Positions 55,215-63,692 of a stretch of 64,000 bases of DNA are shown in pieces (within the stretch, counting starts at the first letter, position 1; every line of letters begins with the position of its first letter). Location of the stretch: NCBI RefSeq assembly GCF_000374465.1, contig NZ_KB894528.1:299127-363126 (forward strand), in the 5' to 3' direction. The translations under genes were made by a program, and so were the position numbers. A model generated the notes under the pieces. The model was given only the letters and a program-made list of their open reading frames with translations. It was not told where the DNA came from and ran no database searches. The stretch comes from Ahrensia kielensis DSM 5890. Lineage in GTDB: Bacteria; Pseudomonadota; Alphaproteobacteria; Rhizobiales; Rhizobiaceae.

Positions 55215-56216
55215 ATGCGTTTGGCAGTTTTCGCCAGTTTGGCCTTTGCCGCAACCGCGTTAACGGCTTGTACGTCCGGTTCGACCCGCGATGTGCTTGA
55301 ATTAAGGCCGTCAGCAGAGGTCGTCAACTCGATTAATGTGTCCCAAATTGATGAAGAGGACAGGTTAGAGCCGCTCTCACTTGAAGAACAAAATCCATTT
55401 CCTGCGCCATTGAACGCGCAGCAGCAACCAGCTCCCCAGCGGATTGAGGTTGCAGCATTAAAACCTGAAAATCTGACAAAGCAGGTTGCACCGCAGCCAA
55501 AGCATGGACGCACAAAAGTCTATTCAGAGAATTTTCGCGATGCGCATCCGATAAAATTTCATCCAGCGCGTCATCCTTCTAAATTTGAAGTCCACGGTGT
55601 CGATGTTTCCCATTGGCAGTCAGATATCGATTGGGAAAAACTGCGCACTCAAGGCGCAAATTTCGCGTTTATTAAAGCGACAGAAGGCGGCAAGCATGTT
55701 GACCGCCTGTTTAAGCAAAATTGGAACGAAGCGAAGAAAGCTGGCATTCCGCGCGGTGCCTACCACTTCATGTATTGGTGCCGTAATGCTGAAGAGCAGG
55801 CCAATTGGTTTATACGTCATGTGCCAAAAGAAAAGGGCGCTTTGCCGCCGGTGCTTGATGTTGAATGGCACGGCAACCGCAAAACGTGCCCGGGCAAAAT
55901 TTCTAAAAAAGATGTGCTGGCCAAAATGGAAGTTTGGTCACGCCTGATCGAACGCCACTATGGTCAAAAGCCGATCATTTATACAGCACCTGACTTTTAC
56001 GATGACAACCTAAAAGGCCAGTTCAAAGATCACTCCTTCTGGCTGCGGTCTGTCGCTGAGCATCCAAAAATGCGTTATCCGAATCAGGATTTTGCCTTCT
56101 GGCAGTATTCAGGTACTGGACTTTCAAAAGGCGTCGCGACAAAGATCGATCTCAATGTATTTAATGGTACAGCAGAGAGTTGGCATCGATGGTTGCAGGG
56201 GCGCGTGGTGAAGTAA
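55215..56216 (+). CDS. GH25 family lysozyme, lipoprotein (second copy)
   Basis: A 333-residue muramidase. ATG 55215 has GAGTGGA upstream and gives a lipoprotein signal ending ALTACTS. A Pro/Gln/Glu-rich linker (about 25-110) separates it from the GH25 domain: HGVDVSHWQSDIDW, FIKATEGG, GAYHFMYWC, VLDVEWHGN (D-x-E catalytic pair) and FWQYSGTGLSKG. The domain parallels that of 37048-37863 motif by motif, including ERHYG.(K/R)PIIYT, so the two are paralogues. This copy has the longer linker. The C-terminus overlaps the next gene. Confidence 0.92.
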   Translation: MRLAVFASLAFAATALTACTSGSTRDVLELRPSAEVVNSINVSQIDEEDRLEPLSLEEQNPFPAPLNAQQQPAPQRIEVAALKPENLTKQVAPQPKHGRTKVYSENFRDAHPIKFHPARHPSKFEVHGVDVSHWQSDIDWEKLRTQGANFAFIKATEGGKHVDRLFKQNWNEAKKAGIPRGAYHFMYWCRNAEEQANWFIRHVPKEKGALPPVLDVEWHGNRKTCPGKISKKDVLAKMEVWSRLIERHYGQKPIIYTAPDFYDDNLKGQFKDHSFWLRSVAEHPKMRYPNQDFAFWQYSGTGLSKGVATKIDLNVFNGTAESWHRWLQGRVVK

Positions 56217-56935
56217 AACCACTTTATGTAATTGAACATTGGCAAATCGCCGAGCCAGATGCTGGTCGTCAGCATTTGATTGCTCAAGGCTATGATGTGC
56301 GCGTTGTTGAGCCTTGGAAGGGCGAAACATTGCCTGCGCTTATTGGCGATGAGGCGGGCGTCATGATCATGGGCGGCCCGCAGATGATTTCTGAAGCGAC
56401 AGCGAGCAATAATGCATTCCTGCTTGATGAATTAAAGTTCATTGAGGATGCGATGGAGAGGCAAATCCCACTTGTCGGCGTTTGTCTGGGTAGCCAGATG
56501 ATTGCAACTGCTATGGGCGCGAAAGTCTCGTACCGCGATGATGGTGCAATGGCGATGGGCTTTTACGCGATTGATGCAAAGCCAGAAGGCAAGGCCATTG
56601 GCTTGGCTGACGACATGATGGTTTTAAACGGCAATAGCCAAACTTGGACATTGCCTGCTGGTGCACAATTGCTCGCCACAGCACAAGCCGATAATCCACA
56701 TGCCAACCAAGCATTCAGAGCCAATAAAACATTAGCATTGCAGTTTCATCCTGAAGTGACGCGGCCTATTTTGACGCAGTGGCAGTCAGAATTTGGCGAA
56801 TATATTGGCCGCCCAGGCACGCAATCAAAAGATCAACAAAATGCTGGCTTTGAAGCCTATGATGCAAAGCTAAAGGCTTGGTATCGCAATGTTTTGGATG
56901 ATTGGTTCGCCGGTCACGCCCATCTTGCCACATAA
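56189..56935 (+). CDS. Class I glutamine amidotransferase-like protein
   Basis: A 248-residue GATase1 domain protein. The nucleophile elbow is VGVCLGSQM (Cys), with GGP earlier and the His-Glu pair in LQFHPEVT, so the catalytic triad is complete. As a standalone domain it resembles GMP-synthase-like amidotransferases or gamma-glutamyl hydrolases (PuuD-like) of unknown substrate. ATG 56189 has an AGAGAG site upstream and overlaps the 3' end of the GH25 gene by 28 bp. It is convergent with the GntR gene at 56914, overlapping it by 22 bp. Confidence 0.88.
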   Translation: MVAGARGEVKPLYVIEHWQIAEPDAGRQHLIAQGYDVRVVEPWKGETLPALIGDEAGVMIMGGPQMISEATASNNAFLLDELKFIEDAMERQIPLVGVCLGSQMIATAMGAKVSYRDDGAMAMGFYAIDAKPEGKAIGLADDMMVLNGNSQTWTLPAGAQLLATAQADNPHANQAFRANKTLALQFHPEVTRPILTQWQSEFGEYIGRPGTQSKDQQNAGFEAYDAKLKAWYRNVLDDWFAGHAHLAT

Positions 56936-57633
56936 GCAACAGTGCTTGGGTCAAACCAATTGCGGCTAAATTCTTCTACTGTATCTGCATTACCCCATGA
57001 CACGCGCTCCACATATCCAAGCGGTGTTCCTTGCGTGAAAGGGCCATCGCTTGGCGCAAAGTCTGGGCATGGTGAAACGCTGACAGCATCTTCAACGCGC
57101 GCAATCCAGAAGTTCAAATTTTGCCTGTAAAACAGATGCATAGCTTCTGGCATTGATTCAATATCTAAGCTTGCCGCGTGCCGTGCATCAAACCAGATTT
57201 CTTCAAGCGCGGCAGGTGTTTTGCCTAAAAAGCGCAAACGGCGCACGCGCCATGCATGGTGTGAAGAACTGTCTCCAAAGGGCGGCAGGAAATCTGGGCA
57301 TGGGCATTTGTCGAGAGACAATATTTGCGCTGTTGGCAGGCCAGCGCCAGATTTAAGCTCTAAATGGAGAAACTCATAAATCGAACCGGATTTTGCGCGT
57401 TTGCGCACATAGGTGCCTGATCCTTGGATGCGTTCAAGCAGTTTTTTCTCTTCCAAATCCGCAAGCGATTTACGCAAAGTACCAACAGCAACACCCAAAT
57501 GCGCGGCAAGGTTGGCCTCTGTTGGCAGGCGCGTTCCATCCGGCCAAATGCCAGCGGCAATCTCGCGCGATAACAGTTCTGATATTTGCATATAAAGCGG
57601 TAAAGCACCGCCGCGTTGTTTCTTATCAGGCAA
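56914..57633 (-). CDS. GntR-family (HutC/UTRA subfamily) transcriptional regulator
   Basis: A 239-residue regulator. The N-terminal winged helix is LPLYMQISELLSREIAAG, with PDGTRLPTEANLAAHLGVAVGTLRKSL and LLERIQGSGTYV. The C-terminal UTRA-type effector domain ends VSWGNADTVEEFSRNWF. I chose TTG 57633 because GGGGGA lies six bases upstream and it leaves a normal N-terminus (LPDKKQRGGALPLY). The open frame reaches 57711 without a ribosome binding site. It is divergent from the monooxygenase operon, its probable target. Confidence 0.88.
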   Translation of the reverse strand: MPDKKQRGGALPLYMQISELLSREIAAGIWPDGTRLPTEANLAAHLGVAVGTLRKSLADLEEKKLLERIQGSGTYVRKRAKSGSIYEFLHLELKSGAGLPTAQILSLDKCPCPDFLPPFGDSSSHHAWRVRRLRFLGKTPAALEEIWFDARHAASLDIESMPEAMHLFYRQNLNFWIARVEDAVSVSPCPDFAPSDGPFTQGTPLGYVERVSWGNADTVEEFSRNWFDPSTVAYVARWA

Positions 57634-57716
57634 GATTTTTCCCCCAAACTTGGCGCAATAATAAAAGGGGCGCTTGGTCATGTCACGATAAATTATGGGT
57701 TCTAAATTCATTCACT

Positions 57717-57732
57717 ATTGATACACATCAAT
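57717..57732. promoter_or_regulatory. Candidate GntR operator
   Basis: The inverted repeat ATTGAT-ACAC-ATCAAT (57717-57732) is placed between the GntR gene and the divergent monooxygenase operon, about 46 bp before the latter's start. Location and symmetry fit an operator. The binding protein is inferred. Confidence 0.5.
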
Positions 57733-57778
57733 TGAAGTGGTAGAACACCATCAACAGGAATGCGTAGGAGAAGGCGAA

Positions 57779-58936
57779 ATGACGATTGTCCCCGTAAAAT
57801 CAGCGGATCTAGATGCAGCAGAAGTATCTTGGTTCGCGCCGATCTGTTCAGATGACTATCGTTATTTAGGTGTTCCAGACGGCGATCTTCGCTCATCTTG
57901 GGAAAATACCAGCAAAATTGTTCAGCGCGCCGATCAGTTGGGTTTTCGCAATTGTCTTTGCCCATCATCCTATCAAGTTGGTATGGACACATGGACTTTT
58001 GCATCCGCAATGGCGCCGATTACAGACAATATCAATCTATTGGCCGCTATTCGCTGCGGTGAAGTACACCCTGTCATGCTCGCCCGTGCCGTTGCAACGC
58101 TTGACCATATGATGAAAGGGCGCTTGACGCTGAATGTCATTTCTTCGCCATTTCCCGGTGAGCAAGCATCGAGTGAATATCGTTATAAGCGCTCGACCGA
58201 AGTTGTCGAAATTCTGCGCCAATGCTGGACGCAAGATGAAATCAATTATGAAGGCGAAATCTATAATCTAAAGGGTCTCAACACAGATCCGGTTCGCCCG
58301 TACCAACAAAATGGCGGCCCATTGCTTTATTTTGGCGGCTATTCGCCCGACGCTGTTGAACTTTGCGCAAAACATTGTGACGTTTACCTGATGTGGCCTG
58401 AGCCTGAAGAACTCATTGCCGAGCGCATGAAAAGTGTTGCCGCACGGGCAACGGAACATGGCCGCACGATCGATTATGGTCTGCGGGTTCATATGATTGT
58501 GCGCGATACCGAACAAGAAGCCTATGAATATGCGGACGAGCTGGTGAGCAAGCTTGAAGATGAAAAAGGCAAGGAAATTCGTGAACGTGCCTTGGATGCA
58601 AAAAACTACGGCGTAGCGCTGCAAGCCGCCAACCGTGACCGTGCTGATGAGTTTGGCTTTATTGAGCCGCATCTTTGGGCAGGGGTTGGCCGTGCGCGCT
58701 CAGGCTGTGGTGCAGCGTTGGTTGGCTCTGTTGATCAGGTGATGAGCAAGATCGAAGCCTATCAGAAGATGGGTATCCGATCCTTCATCTTTTCGGGCTA
58801 TCCTCACTTGGATGAATGCGAAATATTTGGCACCAAGGTCTTGCCGCACTTGAAAACATGCTCAATGCCTCATCTATATGGGCGTGTGCCAGACGAAACA
58901 CCACCAACGCCGCTTGGCAATGGTACACGTAAGTAA
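57779..58936 (+). CDS. SsuD-like FMN-dependent (LLM-class) monooxygenase
   Basis: A 385-residue luciferase-fold enzyme. The layout follows E. coli alkanesulfonate monooxygenase SsuD: SWFAPICSDDYRYLG at the start, LLAAIRCGEVHPVMLARAVATLD, GPLLYFGGYSPDAVELCA, LRVHMIVRDTEQEAYEYADEL and WAGVGRARSGCGAALVG. It needs reduced FMN from a partner reductase, probably the flavin reductase two genes downstream. The substrate is inferred to be an organosulfur or similar compound. ATG 57779 follows GGAGAAGG. It is the first gene of a three-gene operon. Confidence 0.88.
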   Translation: MTIVPVKSADLDAAEVSWFAPICSDDYRYLGVPDGDLRSSWENTSKIVQRADQLGFRNCLCPSSYQVGMDTWTFASAMAPITDNINLLAAIRCGEVHPVMLARAVATLDHMMKGRLTLNVISSPFPGEQASSEYRYKRSTEVVEILRQCWTQDEINYEGEIYNLKGLNTDPVRPYQQNGGPLLYFGGYSPDAVELCAKHCDVYLMWPEPEELIAERMKSVAARATEHGRTIDYGLRVHMIVRDTEQEAYEYADELVSKLEDEKGKEIRERALDAKNYGVALQAANRDRADEFGFIEPHLWAGVGRARSGCGAALVGSVDQVMSKIEAYQKMGIRSFIFSGYPHLDECEIFGTKVLPHLKTCSMPHLYGRVPDETPPTPLGNGTRK

Positions 58937-58939
58937 TTG

Positions 58940-59866
58940 ATGGATAATGGACTTTCTAGCATGCAAATGATCGACTTTAAAAACGCCGTGCCTGAGATGA
59001 GCCGCCTTATTTATGGTGTGTGGCGTTTGGGTGATGATGCCGACACGTCTTCGGAGCATATTATCCGCAAGGTTGAAGCTTGCTTGGATCAAGGTATTAC
59101 GACATTTGACCATGCCGATATTTATGGCGGCTATGTGTGTGAAGAGCTTTTTGGCAATGCGCTTAAAGGGCGCAGTGATCTAAAGAGCAAAATGCAGATC
59201 ATAACCAAATGCGATATCATGCTAACGGGTGAAGCTTACCCGCAGCGCCGCGTAAAATATTATGATACATCGGCGGCCCACATTAATTATTCGGTCGAAA
59301 ATTCGCTCAAGCGTATTGGTGTGGACGTCATTGATATGCTGCTCATCCACCGTCCTGATCCGATGATGGATCACTATGAGACAGGCGCTGCGCTCGATGC
59401 GCTTGTCGATAGCGGTAAAGTGCGCGGTATTGGTGTTTCCAACTTCATGCCGTGGGATATTGAACTCCTGCAATCTGCGATGAAACATCCGATTTTGACC
59501 AATCAGATCGAGGTCAACATTCTTGAACATGCGCCGTTTACAAATGGCCAGATTGCCAAAGCCCAGCAGGCAGATATGCCCATTATGGCTTGGTCATCTT
59601 TGGCGGGCGGGCGACTGTTCGATACTTCCGATGAAGCCGCAAAACGCGTAATGCCGCGTTTGAAAGAAATTGCAAATGAGCAAAATGTTGGTGCTGATGC
59701 TGTGGCAATTGCTTGGTTGCTTGCTCATCCAGCACAAATAATGCCGGTAATAGGCACGAATAATATCGAGCGTATTGCAAAAATATCAGATGCAATGAAC
59801 GTAAAAATAGACCGTGAAACATGGTTTGAATTGTGGACGCTAGCCGAAGGTCACGAAGTGCCGTGA
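58940..59866 (+). CDS. Aldo/keto reductase (YdhF-like)
   Basis: A 308-residue NADPH-dependent TIM-barrel reductase. Catalytic tetrad residues are visible: Asp and Tyr in FDHADIYGGY, Lys in IITKCDI and His in LLIHRPDP. The cofactor-binding end has GTNNIERI. It probably reduces an aldehyde or ketone formed by the monooxygenase. ATG 58940 is 4 bp behind the upstream stop. TTG 58937 is the alternative. The middle gene of the operon. Confidence 0.9.
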   Translation: MDNGLSSMQMIDFKNAVPEMSRLIYGVWRLGDDADTSSEHIIRKVEACLDQGITTFDHADIYGGYVCEELFGNALKGRSDLKSKMQIITKCDIMLTGEAYPQRRVKYYDTSAAHINYSVENSLKRIGVDVIDMLLIHRPDPMMDHYETGAALDALVDSGKVRGIGVSNFMPWDIELLQSAMKHPILTNQIEVNILEHAPFTNGQIAKAQQADMPIMAWSSLAGGRLFDTSDEAAKRVMPRLKEIANEQNVGADAVAIAWLLAHPAQIMPVIGTNNIERIAKISDAMNVKIDRETWFELWTLAEGHEVP

Positions 59867-59880
59867 AGGAGATTTCTCTA

Positions 59881-60381
59881 ATGAATGCTGATGCAAATTT
59901 AAACCTTGATGCCTTAAACGCCAACCAGCTTAAAAAAGCGATGGGGTGTTTTGCAACCGGCGTTACAGTCGTGACCACGCATTTCGAAGGCCAAGACTAT
60001 GGCATGACATGCAATTCTTTCAACACGGTGTCGCTTGATCCAGCAATGGTGCTTTGGTCCATTCGCAAGGCTTCATCCAGCCATGATGCGTTTGCAAAGG
60101 CCAAAGGCTATACGGTCAACATTCTGGCCGCAGAGCAGGCCGATACAGCGATGCGCTTTACCAAAGGCGATCATGCAGACCGCTTTGCGGAAGTTGAGGT
60201 GCGCCGGCTTGAAAGTGGGCGCTTGATCCTGCCGCAGGCCAGTGCGTGGTTTGATTGCGATATCAATCAGATCGTTGGGGCAGGCGACCACGATATTCTA
60301 ATTGGCCGCGTGCGGGCTTTTGCATCCGGTGAAAAAATGCCTTTAACCTATATTGGTGGCAAGTTCGTTACGCTCAGCTGA
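59881..60381 (+). CDS. Flavin reductase family protein
   Basis: A 166-residue FMN-binding split-barrel enzyme (HpaC/flavin reductase-like). Motifs are KKAMGCFATGVTVVTT, YGMTCNSFNTVSLDP, WSIRKASSSHDAF and VNILAAEQ, with the C-terminal GDHDILIGRV and YIGGKFVTLS. ATG 59881 follows AAGGAG. It supplies reduced flavin, and the operon partner is the SsuD-like enzyme. Its last 39 bp overlap the convergent EamA transporter gene. Confidence 0.92.
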   Translation: MNADANLNLDALNANQLKKAMGCFATGVTVVTTHFEGQDYGMTCNSFNTVSLDPAMVLWSIRKASSSHDAFAKAKGYTVNILAAEQADTAMRFTKGDHADRFAEVEVRRLESGRLILPQASAWFDCDINQIVGAGDHDILIGRVRAFASGEKMPLTYIGGKFVTLS

Positions 60382-61251
60382 TCGCCGTTTTCGCTCGCTG
60401 CGTAATTGCCAGAGCGAATGGCCTATAAGCGCAATAATCAATATTGTGCCGCCTATCATCGTGTTTCGGGTGGGCGCTTCTGAAAAGATGATCCAGACCC
60501 AAATTGGCGCCAAAACTGTTTCCAAAAGATAGAACATCCCAACTTCTGGCCCAGATAGATATTTAGGACCAGTCGCAAGGCACCAAAATGCAATCGGAAT
60601 AACAATCGCGCCATTGGCGATTGTCCACCAAGCGGCATCAAGGTGAAATGCCGATACACCGCCTTTTGAAAGCAAAACGCCAGTCGCTAATATCAACGGT
60701 AATATGCCGCCAATCATGGGCGCAAACCCCATATCCTTGCCGCTTAAACGGGCAAATACAATGGCCATTGATAATCCAAAAGAAGCTGCCACGGCGCACA
60801 AATCGCCAAAGTAATTACCGCTTTGAATGCTTTCTGAAACAATCAGAAATACCGCGAACACCATAATAGCCATTGTGATGAGTGTTGCAGTCTTAGGACG
60901 TTCACGAAGGATAACCCAGCCCAGCAATGCCGAAAATATGGTTGTGGACGTTAGAATAAAAACGAGATTGGCGGTCGTGGTGTTGAAGACCGCAGCAACA
61001 AAAGCAATGGCGCTCAAGCCATAAAAGGCAGCCACGACCATGCCTGCGCGGCCCGGCAATAGTGAGACGCGTTTGCCCTGCCGTAATCTGATGAAGATCC
61101 AGCACAAGAGTGCGATTACTAAGCCTAGCCCTGAGCGGGTAAACTGCGCCGACCATGCATCGCCGCCGCCAAGCCGGATGAGCGGAATGTCGATTGTCAG
61201 CACCAAGCCGCCAAATCCAGTAATCAATAGGCCTTTTTGATAGGGAGTCAT
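60343..61251 (-). CDS. EamA/DMT-family transporter
   Basis: A 302-residue inner-membrane protein with about ten hydrophobic helices in two EamA repeats (FTRSGLGLVIALLCWIFI, TTTANLVFILTSTTIFSAL, and again AAVAASFGLSMAIVFARLSG, GPEVGMFYLLETVLAPIWVW). Family members export metabolites or drugs. The substrate is unknown. It ends inside the flavin reductase gene (39-bp tail-to-tail overlap). The C-terminus is basic (RSERKRRSAERN). Confidence 0.9.
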   Translation of the reverse strand: MTPYQKGLLITGFGGLVLTIDIPLIRLGGGDAWSAQFTRSGLGLVIALLCWIFIRLRQGKRVSLLPGRAGMVVAAFYGLSAIAFVAAVFNTTTANLVFILTSTTIFSALLGWVILRERPKTATLITMAIMVFAVFLIVSESIQSGNYFGDLCAVAASFGLSMAIVFARLSGKDMGFAPMIGGILPLILATGVLLSKGGVSAFHLDAAWWTIANGAIVIPIAFWCLATGPKYLSGPEVGMFYLLETVLAPIWVWIIFSEAPTRNTMIGGTILIIALIGHSLWQLRSERKRRSAERNELATNIG

Positions 61252-61273
61252 GTCGCTTTATCCGGTGGTTCAC

Positions 61274-62029
61274 TTAACCGCGGTAAAGCTCCCACCCATT
61301 TACGGTCAAGTGCTGTTGCGGCTTAAAGCGAGACTTGTAGTCCATTTTAGGTGAACCTTCGACCCAGTACCCTAAATAAACAAATGGCAAACCTTGGATA
61401 TTTGTTCGCGCGATGTGGTCAAGAATGATCCACGTGCCCAAGGATTTGAATTCCGTATCTGGGTCAAAGAATGAGTAAACCATAGAATAGCCGTCATTCA
61501 TGCGGTCACATAATGAAACGGCAATCAGCGGGCCTTCACCTTTGCCCGTGATGAAGCTGTCAGGACCACGGCGGCGATATTCAATGATTTTAGTATTTAC
61601 ATGCGTGTCTTCGACCATCATTGCATAGTCCAGCGCTGTCATGTCTGACATGCCGCCATCGCGGTGCCTTGAATCCAGATAGGCGCGAAACAATGAAAAT
61701 TGTTCTGACGTTGGCTCTGGATTAAGCTCAGTGCCAATCAGATCATTATTCGCCTTTATGATGCGGCGCATATTCTTCGTTGGTCTAAATTCATCGGCCA
61801 AAATACGCACGGACACACAGCGGCGGCAGGTTTCACAGGCGGGGCGGTATGCAATGTTTTGGCTGCGGCGGAAACCGCCTTGCGTCAAAAGCTCATTCAA
61901 CTCCGGTGCTTTGTCACCAACAAGATGCGTGAATATCTTCCGTTCCATCTGCCCGTCAAGATAAGGGCACTTAGACGGTGATGTCAGAAAAAACTGCGGT
62001 GTTTTTGTATCGTGCTGTGTCATCATCAC
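61274..62029 (-). CDS. bpt: Aspartate/glutamate leucyltransferase
   Basis: An N-end-rule enzyme that transfers Leu to proteins with N-terminal Asp or Glu, marking them for ClpS/ClpAP. It is 251 residues with [14 protein letters not shown], the zinc-like [25 protein letters not shown] and [16 protein letters not shown], as in Vibrio-type Bpt. The start could be the first, second or third Met. It is 22 bp upstream of the EamA gene on the same strand. Confidence 0.93.
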   Translation of the reverse strand: MMMTQHDTKTPQFFLTSPSKCPYLDGQMERKIFTHLVGDKAPELNELLTQGGFRRSQNIAYRPACETCRRCVSVRILADEFRPTKNMRRIIKANNDLIGTELNPEPTSEQFSLFRAYLDSRHRDGGMSDMTALDYAMMVEDTHVNTKIIEYRRRGPDSFITGKGEGPLIAVSLCDRMNDGYSMVYSFFDPDTEFKSLGTWIILDHIARTNIQGLPFVYLGYWVEGSPKMDYKSRFKPQQHLTVNGWELYRG

Positions 62030-62089
62030 CCAAAAAGATTGCCAAAGTAAAATTGGTCACAAATTGGCAAACGTCAAGGTACAGTTTGA

Positions 62090-62536
62090 TCAAGCATTTG
62101 AGCGGATAACGCGTGTTCCAAGGGCAAGATCATGCAATGTGCGTTTATCTTCTAAAAACAACGGAGCCAGTAAAAGCGGCATAAAGATTGCGGTTGTGGC
62201 CCAGAATAAAACAGCATGAACAATCGCGGTCATGGAATCAATGCGCTGTCCGTCATAGCGAGACAGTTTGATGCCCATCATCTGCATGCCCCATGTGGCC
62301 TGTTTTTCACCGCCAACGGACCATGCAATATAAATACCGGCAACAAGAAAGCCTAAGATTGGATAAAGCAGCCATGCGGCACCTAATGTTGCAATGCCAA
62401 GAACGAAAACGAGCAAAGCAGCCAGCGCGATCAATACCAAAATCATGGCGTAATCGATAAAAAACGCAAAGATGCGTCTTGTTCGCACGCCCTCTAATAG
62501 GCGCCAGTGTTGTATGTCAGCTTCGCTATTCATCAA
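62090..62536 (-). CDS. RDD family membrane protein
   Basis: A 148-residue protein with three to four hydrophobic helices. The first contains the RDD hallmark RIFAFFIDYAMILV (Arg and Asp), and KQATWGMQMMGIKL and KRTLHDLALGTRVI are the other family motifs. The role is unknown, possibly transport. It is encoded between hemB and bpt on the same strand, an order typical of this bacterial group. Confidence 0.88.
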   Translation of the reverse strand: MMNSEADIQHWRLLEGVRTRRIFAFFIDYAMILVLIALAALLVFVLGIATLGAAWLLYPILGFLVAGIYIAWSVGGEKQATWGMQMMGIKLSRYDGQRIDSMTAIVHAVLFWATTAIFMPLLLAPLFLEDKRTLHDLALGTRVIRSNA

Positions 62537-62589
62537 TGCTTGTCCTCATTCTTTGTTCTACAAATAGATGGGAACAATCGGCGCTGATT

Positions 62590-63591
62590 TCAATTCTTGG
62601 CCAAGTTTTCGGCGACCCTTGGCGCAAAATAGGTCAAAATGCCGTCACAGCCAGCGCGTTTGAAAGCAAGCAGGCTTTCCATCATGACGCGCTCGCCATC
62701 GACCCAGCCATTGGCAGCCGCAGCTTCAATCATCGAATATTCGCCCGATACTTGGTAGGCAAAGGTTGGCATTTGGAACGTGTCTTTGAGGCGGCGGCAA
62801 ATATCCAGATAAGGCATGCCAGGTTTGACCATGATCATGTCAGCACCTTCTGCGATGTCTTGTTCGGCCTCGCGAATGGCTTCGTCTGAATTTGCAGGGT
62901 CAATGTAATACGTTTTCTTATCACCTTTTAAGAGACCGGATGTGCCGATCGCTTCGCGGTAGGGGCCGTAATAGGCAGATGCAAATTTTGTCGCATAAGA
63001 CATGATCGCAATGTCGCATTGGCCAGATGCATCAAGCGCATCGCGAATGGCACCAATTCGGCCATCCATCATATCGGACGGTGAAATAATGTCTGCTCCT
63101 GCCTGCGCCTGCAAAACCGATGCGCGCACAAGTATATCAACGGTCTCGTCATTGACGATGATACCATCGCGCAAAACACCGTCATGGCCATGATCTGTAA
63201 ACGGATCAAGCGCGCTGTCAGTCATAAGCCCGATTTCAGGTACCGCATTTTTAATCGCTGCGACCGCGCGCAAGATGATGTTGTCTTCATCAAGAATGTG
63301 AGAACCGGTGACATCTTTCTTTTCAAAAGGCACATGGGCAAATGGCGCAATCAGCGTAATGCCAAGATCGTGGGCTTTCTTGGCAGCTTCAACGGCCATA
63401 TCGACACTCAAACGCGAAACACCGGGCATGGCATCAATCGGCTGGGTCTGGTTTTCACCCTCAACAAGAAAAATGGGCCAAATCAGATCATTCACCGTGA
63501 GTTGATTTTCACGCACAAGATTACGGGACCATTGTGCTTTACGCATACGGCGTAATCGGCGGCCTTGAACAATGTCATCAATATTGCGCAT
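62590..63591 (-). CDS. hemB: Delta-aminolevulinic acid dehydratase (porphobilinogen synthase)
   Basis: Condenses two ALA molecules to porphobilinogen in heme synthesis. It is 333 residues with GRRLRRMRK, the Schiff-base lysine segment MVKPGMPYLDI, ATKFASAYYGPYR (second lysine) and EYSMIEAAAANGW. In place of the cysteine zinc site (CxxCxxxxxxHGHC in zinc enzymes) it has DSALDPFTDHGHDG, so it lacks the catalytic zinc ligands and probably depends on Mg/K, as in other alphaproteobacteria. Confidence 0.96.
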   Translation of the reverse strand: MRNIDDIVQGRRLRRMRKAQWSRNLVRENQLTVNDLIWPIFLVEGENQTQPIDAMPGVSRLSVDMAVEAAKKAHDLGITLIAPFAHVPFEKKDVTGSHILDEDNIILRAVAAIKNAVPEIGLMTDSALDPFTDHGHDGVLRDGIIVNDETVDILVRASVLQAQAGADIISPSDMMDGRIGAIRDALDASGQCDIAIMSYATKFASAYYGPYREAIGTSGLLKGDKKTYYIDPANSDEAIREAEQDIAEGADMIMVKPGMPYLDICRRLKDTFQMPTFAYQVSGEYSMIEAAAANGWVDGERVMMESLLAFKRAGCDGILTYFAPRVAENLAKN

Positions 63592-63692
63592 TTATTTATT
63601 CCATTTAGTCCGTGTACAACTCCTTGTGGGCGTATCACGGGACTTTGCATTTAGCCAAGAGCTAGGGTAGCAAATTAAGCCAAGAGGCGATT

